From NCBI GenBank assembly GCA_963715625.1, contig OY970260.1, positions 2,480,001 to 2,544,000 on the forward strand: a stretch of 64,000 bases of DNA, read 5' to 3'. Below the pieces are notes generated by a model. It was given only the letters and a program-made list of their open reading frames with translations. It did not search any database and had not been told where the DNA came from. Positions 24,120-32,288 of the stretch are shown one piece after another; position 1 is the stretch's first letter; every line of letters begins with the position of its first letter. The translations under genes were made by a program, and so were the position numbers. This DNA is from VRUE01 sp963715625 (GTDB lineage Bacteria; Actinomycetota; Thermoleophilia; Solirubrobacterales; 70-9).

Positions 24120-24209
24120 TTCCGCCACCAAGTTTAGGTACGGGGTATTTGCTTCCGGTTAATTGCCGCAGGCTTCGAGAGAGGGACGAGGCGGCCGTAA
24201 GCTTGAGGC

Positions 24210-24596
24210 GTGGCCGCGGCTGGCGCGAGCGTCGAGGGATGGGTCGGGGGATACGAGCGAGCCTGGCGCTCGGCGGGGACCGGGGCGCTGAGGGAGCTGT
24301 TCTCCGAGGACGCCACTTATCGCATGTCTCCCTACGAGGAGCCGGCCACCGGCCTCGGCGCGATCGCCGAGCTCTGGGAGCGCGAGCGCGAGGGCCCGGA
24401 CGAGCCGTTCGAGATGCGTCACGAGATCGTCGCCGTCGACGGCGACACCGCCGTGGTCCGGGTGGAAGTTCAGTACGGCGGTCCCGAGCGCCTCCAGTAC
24501 CGGGACCTCTGGATCGTCCGCTTCGCCGCCGACGGCCGCTGCCGGGAGTTCGAGGAGTGGCCGTTCTGGCCGGAGCGGGGAGTCGTCCCCAAATAG
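24210..24596 (+). CDS. NTF2/SnoaL-like domain protein
   Basis: A 128-residue cone-shaped alpha+beta fold protein. Features: VGGYERAWRSAGTGALRELF, EDATYRMSPYEEP, EIVAVDGDTAVVRVEVQYG and YRDLWIVRFAADGRCREFEE, a standard SnoaL/ketosteroid-isomerase-like layout. Members are isomerases, hydrolases or ligand-binding proteins; none can be chosen. GTG 24210 starts it. It stands alone between genes on the other strand. Confidence 0.8.
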   Translation: MAAAGASVEGWVGGYERAWRSAGTGALRELFSEDATYRMSPYEEPATGLGAIAELWEREREGPDEPFEMRHEIVAVDGDTAVVRVEVQYGGPERLQYRDLWIVRFAADGRCREFEEWPFWPERGVVPK

Positions 24597-24648
24597 GCGC
24601 CGGCGCATCGGATGTTCACCCCCACCGGGTGGTCGATGTCGGATGCGT

Positions 24649-25509
24649 TCAGTCGGAGTCGCGGCCGGCGACGTGCGCCAGCCGTTCGGCCCGGTGGCGC
24701 GCTTCGGCCACCGCCTCGCGGGTGGCGGCTACCGCCTCCTGCTGGGCCGCGGCGACGCCCTCGCTGGGCTTGCCGCCGACGATGTCGCGGAAGGCCTCCT
24801 TGAAGCGGTCGGTGCGCCGGTCGGGCGGGAAGCGCTCCTCGGCCCGCGCCTGCTTCGCGGGGTCGCGCTCGCCGTAGCGGCGGCGCGCCCAGGGGGAGCC
24901 CGGCTTGCCGAGCCTCGAGGCGCCGTAGATCGCGACCGGGAGGAAGAAGAACCCGACCCAGCCGTGCATCAGGCGCTGCTTGGCGAAGCAGATCGCCACC
25001 ATCGCGAAGACCAGCAGGGCGCCGGCGATGCTGGCGGCGATCTCCATCGGAGAGCTGGTGTCGAAGTTGAACGGGGTGAAGCCGAGCAGGAGCAGGACCA
25101 TGCCGGCTGCGGCGATCACGGTCGCGTCGATCGAGCTGCGGCCCTCCTCTGCCCAGTAGACGTCGTCGAGGTAGACCCAGAGGGCGAACTCGTCGATCGT
25201 CAGGCCGGCGCCGATGCCGAAGGCGAAGGCGCAGATCTCGATCCAGGGGCTGTCGCCGAGCGTGCCGAAGCCGAGCGTCCCGGCGACCATCATCGTCACG
25301 ATCCCGAAGACGAGGTGGTGCAGGTGGACGCCGCTGTCGCTGACCACGCTGCCCGGCCACCACGGGACCCTGGGGCTGCGCATCAGCCGCGTGCTCATGC
25401 GGATGAAGGCGAAGGAGAGGACGAAGCCGGCGAGGACGAGGAAGAGCCCCTGCTCGTCGTGTTCGACGAGCCGGTCCCAGAAGTCGGCGAAGATCGAGGC
25501 GGTGCTCAC
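24649..25509 (-). CDS. Integral membrane protein, unknown
   Basis: A 286-residue protein from GTG 25509 with five or six hydrophobic segments (first LFLVLAGFVLSFAFIRM). A conserved-looking run VVSDSGVHLHHLVFGIVTMM puts paired histidines in a membrane helix, followed by GLTIDEFALWVYLDDVYW with acidic residues, reminiscent of a metal-binding membrane enzyme. The C-terminal about 80 residues are soluble and Ala/Glu-rich coiled coil. Its GTGA start overlaps the stop of the upstream gene, making it the last gene of a four-gene minus-strand unit. Confidence 0.7.
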   Translation of the reverse strand: MSTASIFADFWDRLVEHDEQGLFLVLAGFVLSFAFIRMSTRLMRSPRVPWWPGSVVSDSGVHLHHLVFGIVTMMVAGTLGFGTLGDSPWIEICAFAFGIGAGLTIDEFALWVYLDDVYWAEEGRSSIDATVIAAAGMVLLLLGFTPFNFDTSSPMEIAASIAGALLVFAMVAICFAKQRLMHGWVGFFFLPVAIYGASRLGKPGSPWARRRYGERDPAKQARAEERFPPDRRTDRFKEAFRDIVGGKPSEGVAAAQQEAVAATREAVAEARHRAERLAHVAGRDSD

Positions 25510-26249
25510 AGTGCCGGCTTCGAGTGTAGTTGTGCCGCGCCTCCCTTTTCGCGGATCCGGTCGACCGTGAGCAGCACCGCGGCGACGGCGAAGAACGGGG
25601 TGAAGGCGAGGTTGGACAGCACGTCGGCCAGCCACTTGGAGAGCAGCGTCTCGCCGAGCAGGTCGTGGGCGAGCTCGGTGGCGAGGTTGGTGAGGGCATC
25701 GCCGACGATCTCGATCGGGAGCATTACGGTCGCGACCAGGAAGAACCTTCCGCGCACGAGTTGCACGCTGCGGACGAGGGCGGCACGCACCCCACGGTGC
25801 TCGATCTCCACAACCGGAGCCGCAAGGGCGAGCCAGACGAAAGCGAGGATGCCCGGCGCGAAGAAGAAGACCAGCCCGACGGCAACCGCGGCGCCGTAGA
25901 TCAGGTCGATCGCGATCAGCGGGCCGTAGTTCACCATGCGCGCCGTTTCGCGCAGCGTCGGTGGCTTGCCGTCGTGGGGGTGGGTCAGAGAGATCGCCAC
26001 GGCGCCGGTGTAGAAGACCTCGCCGATCAGCCCGGTCGCGGCGAGGGCGATCACGGCCGCGGCGGCTGCGAATATCTCGACCAGGCTGTCAACGTCGAAG
26101 GAGCCGATCTCGGCGTGCACGGCGATTGCGTGCACGAATCCGAGCGGTATGAAGACGATCAGGGCCAACGCCAGCAGCGACGGCGCCCACCTGAGGTAGG
26201 TGCGGCCGATCCGGAGGTAGGTCGAGGCCAGCTCGGCGCGGCGGCTCAC
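25506..26249 (-). CDS. Polytopic membrane protein, unknown
   Basis: A 247-residue protein from GTG 26249 with about six membrane segments (SLLALALIVFIPLGFVHAIA, AVIALAATGLIGEVFYTGAV, AVGLVFFFAPGILAFVWLAL and a C-terminal pair). The order APVVEIEHRGVRAALVRSVQ then LVRGRFF resembles the glycerophosphodiester phosphodiesterase membrane domain/YciC-type family, where this loop is typical. No catalytic domain is attached. Coupled by a 4-nt overlap to the following membrane gene. Confidence 0.7.
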   Translation of the reverse strand: MSRRAELASTYLRIGRTYLRWAPSLLALALIVFIPLGFVHAIAVHAEIGSFDVDSLVEIFAAAAAVIALAATGLIGEVFYTGAVAISLTHPHDGKPPTLRETARMVNYGPLIAIDLIYGAAVAVGLVFFFAPGILAFVWLALAAPVVEIEHRGVRAALVRSVQLVRGRFFLVATVMLPIEIVGDALTNLATELAHDLLGETLLSKWLADVLSNLAFTPFFAVAAVLLTVDRIREKGGAAQLHSKPAL

Positions 26250-26250
26250 G

Positions 26251-26583
26251 TCAGCGGCGGCGGCGACGGCCCGAAGGATGGCGACCGCGCTCCTCCAGCT
26301 TCGACTGGGCCGACTCGCCCGCCGGCACGCGCCGCGCATCTCGCAGTTCGGGGATCAGCAGCTCTTCGGCGCAGCGGCGGTGGTAATGGTGGTGTTCGGT
26401 CCCCCCGAGGCGGAAGACGTACTGGACGACGACGTGCTCGCTGCCGATCTCGATCTCGCTGTGGCAGGAGGGGCAGCGGTAGAGCTTGCGCGAGATGCCG
26501 CGAATCACCCAGGCCTCGTCGCCCTCGTCCGTCAGCCCGCGCACGCTCCAGCGCTTGTCTGGCAGGCCGGCGAGGTCCGCCAC
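26251..26583 (-). CDS. Small zinc-ribbon-like protein
   Basis: A 110-residue protein from GTG 26583. A zinc site is suggested by YRCPSCHSEIEIGSEHVVV and HHHYHRRCAEELL (C-x-x-C with H/C pair), after KRWSVRGLTDEGDEAWVIRG. This small protein is widespread in Actinomycetota, sometimes mis-annotated as nucleotide-binding. The tail is Arg-rich and probably binds nucleic acid or stays disordered. It sits one base from the next membrane gene. Confidence 0.72.
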   Translation of the reverse strand: MADLAGLPDKRWSVRGLTDEGDEAWVIRGISRKLYRCPSCHSEIEIGSEHVVVQYVFRLGGTEHHHYHRRCAEELLIPELRDARRVPAGESAQSKLEERGRHPSGRRRRR

Positions 26584-26590
26584 TCGGTCT

Positions 26591-26974
26591 CTACCTCCGC
26601 GACAGCCAGGCGAAGCCCGCGGCCATCGCCAGGTTCGAGACGCCGGCGAGGCGAAGGCCGAGCTTCGCCCCGGGGCGGCTGACCGCCGCCGACTCTGCCC
26701 AGAGGGCGTCGGTGGCGATCTCGGTGCCGCGCAGCCAGGCCAGCGCCCACCAGTCGCGCTGCTCGCCACGGCGAGCGGCCATCGCGTGCGCTGCCGCAAA
26801 GGTGAGCCAGATCGGGCCGCAGCGCCGGAAGAGGTGTTCGGCATCGGGTGAGGGATACTCGTGTCCAAGCACCTTCAGGGTCGTCGCCGGGGCAAGGATC
26901 GCGGCGCTGCCGAGGACCAGATCGAAGGCGACCATGTTGCGGTTGGTGAGGCGCAGCGCCTGCTCGAGCGTCAT
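26591..26974 (-). CDS. Small membrane protein, unknown
   Basis: A 127-residue protein from ATG 26974 with three or four hydrophobic segments (MVAFDLVLGSAAILAPATTL, FRRCGPIWLTFAAAHAMAAR, LAGVSNLAMAAGFAWL) and a central GEQRDWWALAWLRGTEIATD. First gene of the four-gene minus-strand unit (26974 to 24649). Family and function not recognised. Confidence 0.6.
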   Translation of the reverse strand: MTLEQALRLTNRNMVAFDLVLGSAAILAPATTLKVLGHEYPSPDAEHLFRRCGPIWLTFAAAHAMAARRGEQRDWWALAWLRGTEIATDALWAESAAVSRPGAKLGLRLAGVSNLAMAAGFAWLSRR

Positions 26975-27049
26975 CGCAGTGCCAATCCAACCAGATCCTT
27001 CCGACGCCCGGCGGAAGGGAAAGCGTGGGGCCCGGCGAATCTGAGGCCC

Positions 27050-27907
27050 GTGACCAAGACCGCAACGAAGTCGGCCCCGCAGCTCAAGAGCCTCTCCGAC
27101 TACATCCAGGAGCGCTTCGACGAGTTCTCCCGCTCCCAGAAGGACGTCGCCCGTTACATCGTCGACCACCTCGACGAGGCCGCCTTCCTCACCGCCGAGG
27201 AGCTGGCCCGGAGGGCGAGCACCTCTTCTTCTACCGTCGTGCGCTTCTCGCAGGCCCTCGGCTTCGAGGGCTATCCAGAGCTTCAGCAGGCCGCGATCGA
27301 GGAGTACCGGACGATGGGCGTGGCCGCGAGCGGCAGCTCGAGCGCCGGCTCTCTCTTCTCCTTCGATCACTCCGAGCTGGAGGGGTCCCTGGGTGCCGAC
27401 TACGCAAACCTGGAGGAAACCGCGCGCAAGCTGACCCGCGAGCAGGTCGACGGCGCGGTCGCGGCCCTGGCCGAGGCGCAGCGGGTCGTCATCGTCGGCG
27501 TCAACCAGATGGCCTTCTTCGCCAGCTACCTGCGGCACACGCTCAGCCTGCTCGACATCAGGGCCGAAATCGTCGCCAGCACCGGCGGCGAGTCGCTGCA
27601 GCGGCTGGGGCGGATCGATGACGAGACGCTGGTCATCGTCCTCTCCTCCGGGCGGGCCCATCCTCTCCTGCTGCGCGCGATGAAGCTGGCTCTGCACCGC
27701 AACGCGCACACGCTGGCGATTTCCGACGCCTCGATGTCCGAGGTGGGGGAAGGCGCCGAGCTGACGCTCTACTACTCCTCCAACAGCCCCTCCTTCGCCC
27801 GCTCCAACACGGCATTGATGGCTCTCGTCCAAGCCCTTGCGCATGGTCTGTATGCAAGGGACGAAGACACCCACAAAGACCGCATCAGGGCCTACAAGCT
27901 CAAGTAG
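27050..27907 (+). CDS. MurR/RpiR-family transcriptional regulator
   Basis: A 285-residue regulator: N-terminal RpiR helix-turn-helix (SRSQKDVARYIVDHLDEAAF, LTAEELARRASTSSSTVVRF, SQALGFEGYPELQ; about residues 20-85) and a C-terminal SIS sugar-phosphate-binding domain (RVVIVGVNQMAFFASYL ... VIVLSSGRAHPLLLRAMK). Such proteins sense phosphosugars. GTG 27050 chosen; the codons upstream overlap the divergent gene. The next gene cluster (pdxST) is separated by a D-family repeat, so whether it is a target is open. Confidence 0.87.
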   Translation: MTKTATKSAPQLKSLSDYIQERFDEFSRSQKDVARYIVDHLDEAAFLTAEELARRASTSSSTVVRFSQALGFEGYPELQQAAIEEYRTMGVAASGSSSAGSLFSFDHSELEGSLGADYANLEETARKLTREQVDGAVAALAEAQRVVIVGVNQMAFFASYLRHTLSLLDIRAEIVASTGGESLQRLGRIDDETLVIVLSSGRAHPLLLRAMKLALHRNAHTLAISDASMSEVGEGAELTLYYSSNSPSFARSNTALMALVQALAHGLYARDEDTHKDRIRAYKLK

Positions 27908-27920
27908 CGAAGGCGGTCGG

Positions 27921-28012
27921 CCCGCGGGTCCTGTCGCCGTAGGGGACCCACCACCCCCTGCGGTCGCTAAAGCGTCCTCGGGGGCGGTTCCCCCTACGAC
28001 GCCACCCGCGGG
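27921..28012. repeat. Palindromic element, family D copy 1
   Basis: A 92-nt nested inverted repeat: outer arms CCCGCGGGT (27921-27929) and ACCCGCGGG (28004-28012), a CCTG bulge, second arms around CGTAGGGG/CCCCTACG, third arms CCCCC/GGGGG and a central GGTCGCTAAAGCGTCCTC. Copies 2 and 3 lie at 30672-30764 and, inverted, at 30866-30957. Confidence 0.88.
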
Positions 28013-28092
28013 ACAGGCGGCGCTGGCTGACAGCTTGTCTTCGGGGTGGTTGCGAGCAGGGGGAATGGGCCGGCACGTAGTATTTGGCATCC

Positions 28093-28980
28093 ATGGCTGA
28101 GAGAGCGACTTTTAGAGTCAAGACCGGGCTCGCCGAGATGCTCAAAGGTGGCGTCATCATGGACGTCGTTACGCCTGAGCAGGCTCGTATCGCTGAGGAT
28201 GCTGGGGCTTGTGCGGTGATGGCGCTGGAGCGGGTGCCGGCGGATATTCGCCGGGACGGCGGGGTTGCGCGGATGTCGGACCCGGCGATGATCAAGGGGA
28301 TCCAGGAGGCGGTGAGCATCCCGGTCATGGCCAAGGCGCGGATCGGCCACTTCGCCGAGGCCCAGGTCCTGCAGGCGCTCGAGGTCGACTACATCGACGA
28401 GTCGGAGGTGCTGACCCCCGCCGACGAGCGCAACCACATCGACAAGCTCGCCTTCGAGGTTCCCTTCGTCTGCGGCGCGACCAACCTCGGCGAGGCGCTG
28501 CGGCGGATCGGCGAGGGGGCGGCGATGATCCGCTCCAAGGGCGAGGCCGGCACCGGCAACGTGGTCGAGGCGGTGCGCCACATGCGCGAGATCGTCGCCG
28601 GGGTCAAGCGACTCGCCCAGCTCGGCCCGGAGGAGCTTGCCGGAGCCGCCAAGGAGCACCAGGCGCCGCTCGAAGTCGTCCACGAGGTCGCGGCGAAGGG
28701 CAGGCTCCCGGTGCCGCTCTTCTGCGCCGGCGGGATCGCGACCCCGGCGGACGCGGCGCTGATGATGCAGCTCGGCGCCGAAGGCAACTTCGTCGGCTCG
28801 GGGATCTTCAAGAGCGGCGACCCGGAGCGGCGCGCGAAGGCGATCGTCGAGGCGACCACGCACTTCGACGACCCCGAGCGCGTCGCGGCGGCCTCGATCG
28901 GGCTCGGCGAGGCGATGCCCGGGCTTGAGATCGCCGACCTTGCCGCGGCGGACGCTTTGCTGCAAGACCGCGGTGCCTGA
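28093..28980 (+). CDS. pdxS: Pyridoxal 5'-phosphate synthase, PdxS subunit
   Basis: Synthase subunit of the DXP-independent vitamin B6 pathway; it joins ribose 5-phosphate (or ribulose 5-P), glyceraldehyde 3-P and ammonia into PLP. The 295-residue TIM barrel is near full family length. Key parts: KGGVIMDVVTPEQARIAEDA, the second lysine region PVMAKARIGH, and the phosphate-binding loop MIRSKGEAGTGN with its lysine, plus CAGGIATPADAALMM. ATG 28093 gives MAERATFRVKTGLAEML; an in-frame TTG lies at 28084. Overlaps pdxT by 8 nt. Confidence 0.97.
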   Translation: MAERATFRVKTGLAEMLKGGVIMDVVTPEQARIAEDAGACAVMALERVPADIRRDGGVARMSDPAMIKGIQEAVSIPVMAKARIGHFAEAQVLQALEVDYIDESEVLTPADERNHIDKLAFEVPFVCGATNLGEALRRIGEGAAMIRSKGEAGTGNVVEAVRHMREIVAGVKRLAQLGPEELAGAAKEHQAPLEVVHEVAAKGRLPVPLFCAGGIATPADAALMMQLGAEGNFVGSGIFKSGDPERRAKAIVEATTHFDDPERVAAASIGLGEAMPGLEIADLAAADALLQDRGA

Positions 28981-29563
28981 GCTGCGCGTCGGCGTCCTGG
29001 CGCTGCAGGGCGGGTTCGGAGCGCATTTGGCGATGCTTCGGCGCCTGGGGGCCGAGGCAAAGGAAGTGAAGGTCCCGGCCGATCTGGAGGGAGTCGACGG
29101 GCTGGTGATCCCCGGCGGGGAGAGCACGACGATCACGAAGGGGATCGACTCAGCTGGGTTGGCCGAGCCGCTGCGCGCGCACTGCGAAGCCGGTAAGACG
29201 GTCTTCGGCACCTGCGCGGGGATGATCGTCTGCGACAGCGAGCACCTCGGGCTGATCGACGCGACGGCCGCGCGCAACGCGTTCGGGCGACAGCTGCAGA
29301 GCTTCGAGGCTGACCTTGCGGTGGCGGGAATCGGCGACGAGCCGCTGCGCGCGGTCTTCATCCGCGCGCCGTGGGTCGAGCGCCACGGCGCCGGCGTGGA
29401 GGTGCTCGCCACCTACGAGGGGCATCCGGTTGCGATCCGCGAGGGCGGCGTGCTCGCCTGCGCCTTCCACCCCGAGCTGACCGAGGACCCGCGTCTTCAT
29501 GCATTGTTCATGGCGATGACGACGAGTGCCCGCGCTGCGGAGAGGGAAGGGGCGAAGCGGTGA
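28973..29563 (+). CDS. pdxT: Pyridoxal 5'-phosphate synthase, glutaminase PdxT
   Basis: Glutaminase that supplies ammonia to PdxS. A 196-residue triad-type amidotransferase: GVLALQGGFGAHLAMLRRLG, the oxyanion segment GLVIPGGESTTITKG, catalytic Cys in VFGTCAGMIV, and His-Glu in CAFHPELTED. Start GTG 28973 lies inside the last codons of pdxS. The stop overlaps the aminopeptidase GTG (GTGA). Confidence 0.96.
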   Translation: MPELRVGVLALQGGFGAHLAMLRRLGAEAKEVKVPADLEGVDGLVIPGGESTTITKGIDSAGLAEPLRAHCEAGKTVFGTCAGMIVCDSEHLGLIDATAARNAFGRQLQSFEADLAVAGIGDEPLRAVFIRAPWVERHGAGVEVLATYEGHPVAIREGGVLACAFHPELTEDPRLHALFMAMTTSARAAEREGAKR

Positions 29564-30663
29564 GAGACCAGAGGGCGGAGAACCTGGCGAAGATCCTGGT
29601 CGGCTACTCGACCAAGGTGGCCGAGGGCGAGGTTGTCTCGATCGACGGCGAAGTCGGTGCCGAGCCGCTGCTGCGCGCTGTCTACGAGGAGGTCCTTAGG
29701 GCTGGGGCTCACCCGATCCTCAACGTCTCCCTCGATGGCCTCGCCTCGGTCTACTACAAGCACGCCAGCGACGAGCAACTGGAGTGGATCTCGCCGGTGA
29801 CGGAGTGGATGGCCGAGCACGCCGACGTCCGCATCGCTGTCGGCGCCAGCGCCAACACGCGCGAACTCTCAGCCGTGCCGCCGGAGCGCCAGACCCGCCG
29901 CCAGACCGCCGTCGGCGAGCTGCTGGCGAAGATGATGGACCGCAGCGCCGCGGGCGAGTTCCGCTGGTGCTACACGCTCTACCCGACCAACGCCTACGCC
30001 TCGGAGGCCGAGATGAGCCTCGGCGACTTCGAGGACTTCTACTTCGGCGCCTGCCTCGCCGACGACCCCGATCCGCTGACCGCCTGGAAGCGCGCCTCGA
30101 AGGAGTGCGAACGGCTGGCCGATTGGATCGAGGGCCACGAGGAGGTCCGGGTCACCGCGCCCGGGACCGACATCAAGCTCGGCATCGCCGGGCGCAAGTT
30201 CATCGCCTGCGTCGGCGACCACAACATGCCCGACGGCGAGTTCTTCACCGGCCCGGTCGAGGACTCGGTCGAGGGCGAGGTGACGTTCCACCTGCCGGCG
30301 GTGATCGGCGGCCGCGAGGTCTCAGGCGTGTGCCTGCGCTTCGAGTCGGGGAAGGTCGTCGACGCCAGCGCCGAGAGGGGAGAGGAGTTCCTGATCCAGC
30401 TGCTCGACACCGACGAGGGCGCCCGCCGCCTCGGCGAGCTCGGCATCGGCACCAACTACGCGATCGACCGCGGCACCCTCGAGGTCCTGCTCGACGAGAA
30501 GATCGGCGGCACCGTCCACATGGCGGTCGGCCGCAGCTACCCCGAGTCCGGCGGCGTCAACGAGTCCGCCGTCCACACCGACTTGGTCTGCGACCTCCGC
30601 CTCGGCGGCAGGCTCGAAGTGGACGGCGTCGTGATGCAGGAGAACGGCAAGTTCGTCGTCTGA
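29560..30663 (+). CDS. M29-family (thermophilic) aminopeptidase
   Basis: A 367-residue dinuclear metalloaminopeptidase of the AmpS/AmpT type, removing N-terminal residues from peptides in the cytosol. Metal ligands are readable: Glu in FTGPVEDSVEGEVTF, Glu in the GTNYAIDRGTLEVLLDEKI region, then HMAVGRSYPESGGVNESAVH with HTDLVCD providing His, His and Asp. GTG 29560 overlaps the pdxT stop by 4 nt, so it belongs to the pdx operon. This places a peptidase under the same control as B6 synthesis; a functional link is not obvious. Confidence 0.92.
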   Translation: MRDQRAENLAKILVGYSTKVAEGEVVSIDGEVGAEPLLRAVYEEVLRAGAHPILNVSLDGLASVYYKHASDEQLEWISPVTEWMAEHADVRIAVGASANTRELSAVPPERQTRRQTAVGELLAKMMDRSAAGEFRWCYTLYPTNAYASEAEMSLGDFEDFYFGACLADDPDPLTAWKRASKECERLADWIEGHEEVRVTAPGTDIKLGIAGRKFIACVGDHNMPDGEFFTGPVEDSVEGEVTFHLPAVIGGREVSGVCLRFESGKVVDASAERGEEFLIQLLDTDEGARRLGELGIGTNYAIDRGTLEVLLDEKIGGTVHMAVGRSYPESGGVNESAVHTDLVCDLRLGGRLEVDGVVMQENGKFVV

Positions 30664-30671
30664 GTCGCGGG

Positions 30672-30764
30672 CGCAGCGGGTCCTGTCGCCGTTTTGGAAC
30701 CACCAGCCCTGCGGTAGCTAAAGCTTCCTCGGGCTGGTCCCCCAAAACGGCGCCACCCGCTGCG
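30672..30764. repeat. Palindromic element, family D copy 2
   Basis: A 93-nt element nine bases after the aminopeptidase stop. Outer arms CGCAGCGGGT (30672-30681) and ACCCGCTGCG (30755-30764); inner arms CGTTTTGG/CCAAAACG and ACCAGCCC/GGGCTGGT; core TAGCTAAAGCTTCCTC. Arms differ from copies 1 and 3 but every difference is matched on the opposite arm. Confidence 0.88.
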
Positions 30765-30865
30765 AGCGACGCTGGTGCTGTTCGGGCTGCATCCCGGAGC
30801 GTGCTGAGCTTTCTGGGGCCTACTTCGTCGGCCTCCCATCTCATGCGTCCAGCTATGACGCGTCT

Positions 30866-30957
30866 CCCGCGGGTGGCGCTGTAGGGGGGACCGCCCCTGA
30901 GGACGCTTTAGCGACCGGAAGGGGCGGTGGGTCCCCTGCAGCGCCAGGACCCGCGGG
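30866..30957. repeat. Palindromic element, family D copy 3 (inverted)
   Basis: A 92-nt element, same length as copy 1, in the opposite orientation: arms CCCGCGGGT (30866-30874) and ACCCGCGGG (30949-30957), inner CCGCCCC/GGGGCGG, core GAGGACGCTTTAGCGACC. It faces copy 2 across about 100 bp in which I see no gene, and lies just beyond the end of the minus-strand membrane gene. The 300-bp gap 30664-30971 is thus mostly repeats. Confidence 0.88.
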
Positions 30958-30971
30958 CCAGGGAGCTGGAG

Positions 30972-31406
30972 CTATTGGTTTGGGATCGGGGAGCCGGCTA
31001 GCAGGAAGAACCAGAGGGTTAGGGTGAGCGCGGCGAGGATGACCGAGCCCATCAGGACCGCCTCGACCACGGTGGTCGAGTCGGCCCGCGGGGAGCTGTC
31101 GCGCATGCTCTTCAGCCAGGGGGCGCGCATCGGGGCCAGCCGGTTGGTGCCGGTGATCTGGATGTAGAGGCGGTTGAGCCGGCCGATCAGCCAGGCGATC
31201 AGCAGGACCGAGACGATGATCCCGGCGACGACGACGAAGTAGGGGCCCTGGCTGGGGAACTGGGTATCGGAGACCTTCGAGCCGATGTAGATCCAGGTCA
31301 GCGGGATCGCGGTCCAGATCGAGAGGGCGGCGAGCAGCATCGCGACGAAGACGACGCTGGCGACCAGCCCCTTGGCCGGCCTGACGCTGTGCGACTCGGT
31401 GACCAT
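30972..31406 (-). CDS. Small membrane protein, unknown
   Basis: A 144-residue protein with three membrane segments: LVASVVFVAMLLAALSIWTA continuing into IPLTWIYIG, PYFVVVAGIIVSVLLIAWLI, and AVLMGSVILAALTLTLWFFL near the C-terminus. A basic/polar loop (MRAPWLKSMRDSSPRADS) separates the last two. I do not recognise a family. It diverges from yebC with only 23 bp between the starts. Confidence 0.65.
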   Translation of the reverse strand: MVTESHSVRPAKGLVASVVFVAMLLAALSIWTAIPLTWIYIGSKVSDTQFPSQGPYFVVVAGIIVSVLLIAWLIGRLNRLYIQITGTNRLAPMRAPWLKSMRDSSPRADSTTVVEAVLMGSVILAALTLTLWFFLLAGSPIPNQ

Positions 31407-31429
31407 GCCCTGTTCATAGAATGGCAGCT

Positions 31430-32182
31430 ATGTCCGGTCACTCGAAGTGGTCCTCGATCAAGCACAAGAAGGGGGCCGCGGACGCCAAACGCGGCAAGCT
31501 CTTCACCAAGCTGGCGCGCGCGATCGCCGTCGCGGCCCGCGACGGCGGCAGCGATCCCGACGGCAACCCGGCGCTGGCGACCGCGGTCCAGAAGGCCCGC
31601 GAAGCCTCGATGCCGAAGGACAACATCCAGCGCGCGATCGACCGCGGCAGCGGTATCGGCACCGACGCCAGCGCGATCGAGAGCATCCTCTTCGAGGGCT
31701 ACGGCCCGGGCGGCGCCGCGATCCTGGTCGAGGCGCTGACCGACAACCGCAACCGCGCCAGCGCCGACATCCGCCACGCCTTCACCAAGCACCACGGCAG
31801 CCTCGGCGAGCCCGGCTCGGTCGCCTGGATCTTCGAGAAGCGCGGCGTCGTCGCGGTCGACGCGGAGCGCTACGGAGAGGATGACCTGATCGTCGCGATC
31901 GACGCCGGCGCCGAGGACGTGCGCGAGGACGGCGGGCAGCTGCGGGTCGTCTGCGAGCCGAGCGACCTCGGGGCGGTGCGCGAGGCCCTCGAGGCCGTCG
32001 GGGTGGAGATCGCCTCCGCCGACGTCGCGATGGAGCCCAAGAGCACCGTCGCGGTCAAGGGCACCGATGCGGAATGGTTGCTGCGCCTGGTCGACACGCT
32101 CGAGGAGCACGACGACGTCAACGAGGTCCACGCCAACTTCGACGTGCCCGAGGAGATCATCACGAAGCTCGCCGCCGCATAA
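31430..32182 (+). CDS. yebC: YebC/PmpR-family protein
   Basis: A 250-residue conserved protein; family members were annotated as transcriptional regulators and more recently linked to ribosome stalling relief at proline-rich sequences. It opens MSGHSKWSSIKHKKGAADAK and has MPKDNIQRAIDRGSG and NRNRASADIRHAFTKHHGSL, then the C-terminal VNEVHANFDVP. ATG 31430 is the conserved start. It precedes ruvC as in many bacteria, here separated by a palindrome. Confidence 0.96.
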   Translation: MSGHSKWSSIKHKKGAADAKRGKLFTKLARAIAVAARDGGSDPDGNPALATAVQKAREASMPKDNIQRAIDRGSGIGTDASAIESILFEGYGPGGAAILVEALTDNRNRASADIRHAFTKHHGSLGEPGSVAWIFEKRGVVAVDAERYGEDDLIVAIDAGAEDVREDGGQLRVVCEPSDLGAVREALEAVGVEIASADVAMEPKSTVAVKGTDAEWLLRLVDTLEEHDDVNEVHANFDVPEEIITKLAAA

Positions 32183-32186
32183 GCTC

Positions 32187-32233
32187 AGGTGCAACGTTTT
32201 GTGGTCCCGTGAGCGCCACAAAACGTTGCACCT
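32187..32233. repeat. Palindrome between yebC and ruvC
   Basis: Perfect 18-bp arms (32187-32204 AGGTGCAACGTTTTGTGG and 32216-32233) with an 11-nt loop. Architecture matches family A (arm length, loop length, GGTGC start, TTT-TG end) but the arm interior differs with both arms changed together. It may be a diverged family A member. Confidence 0.8.
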
Positions 32234-32288
32234 CCTCTGGCGGGGCCCCTCGGGGAGGCATCCGACCAGAAGCCCAGAATCATTTCCC

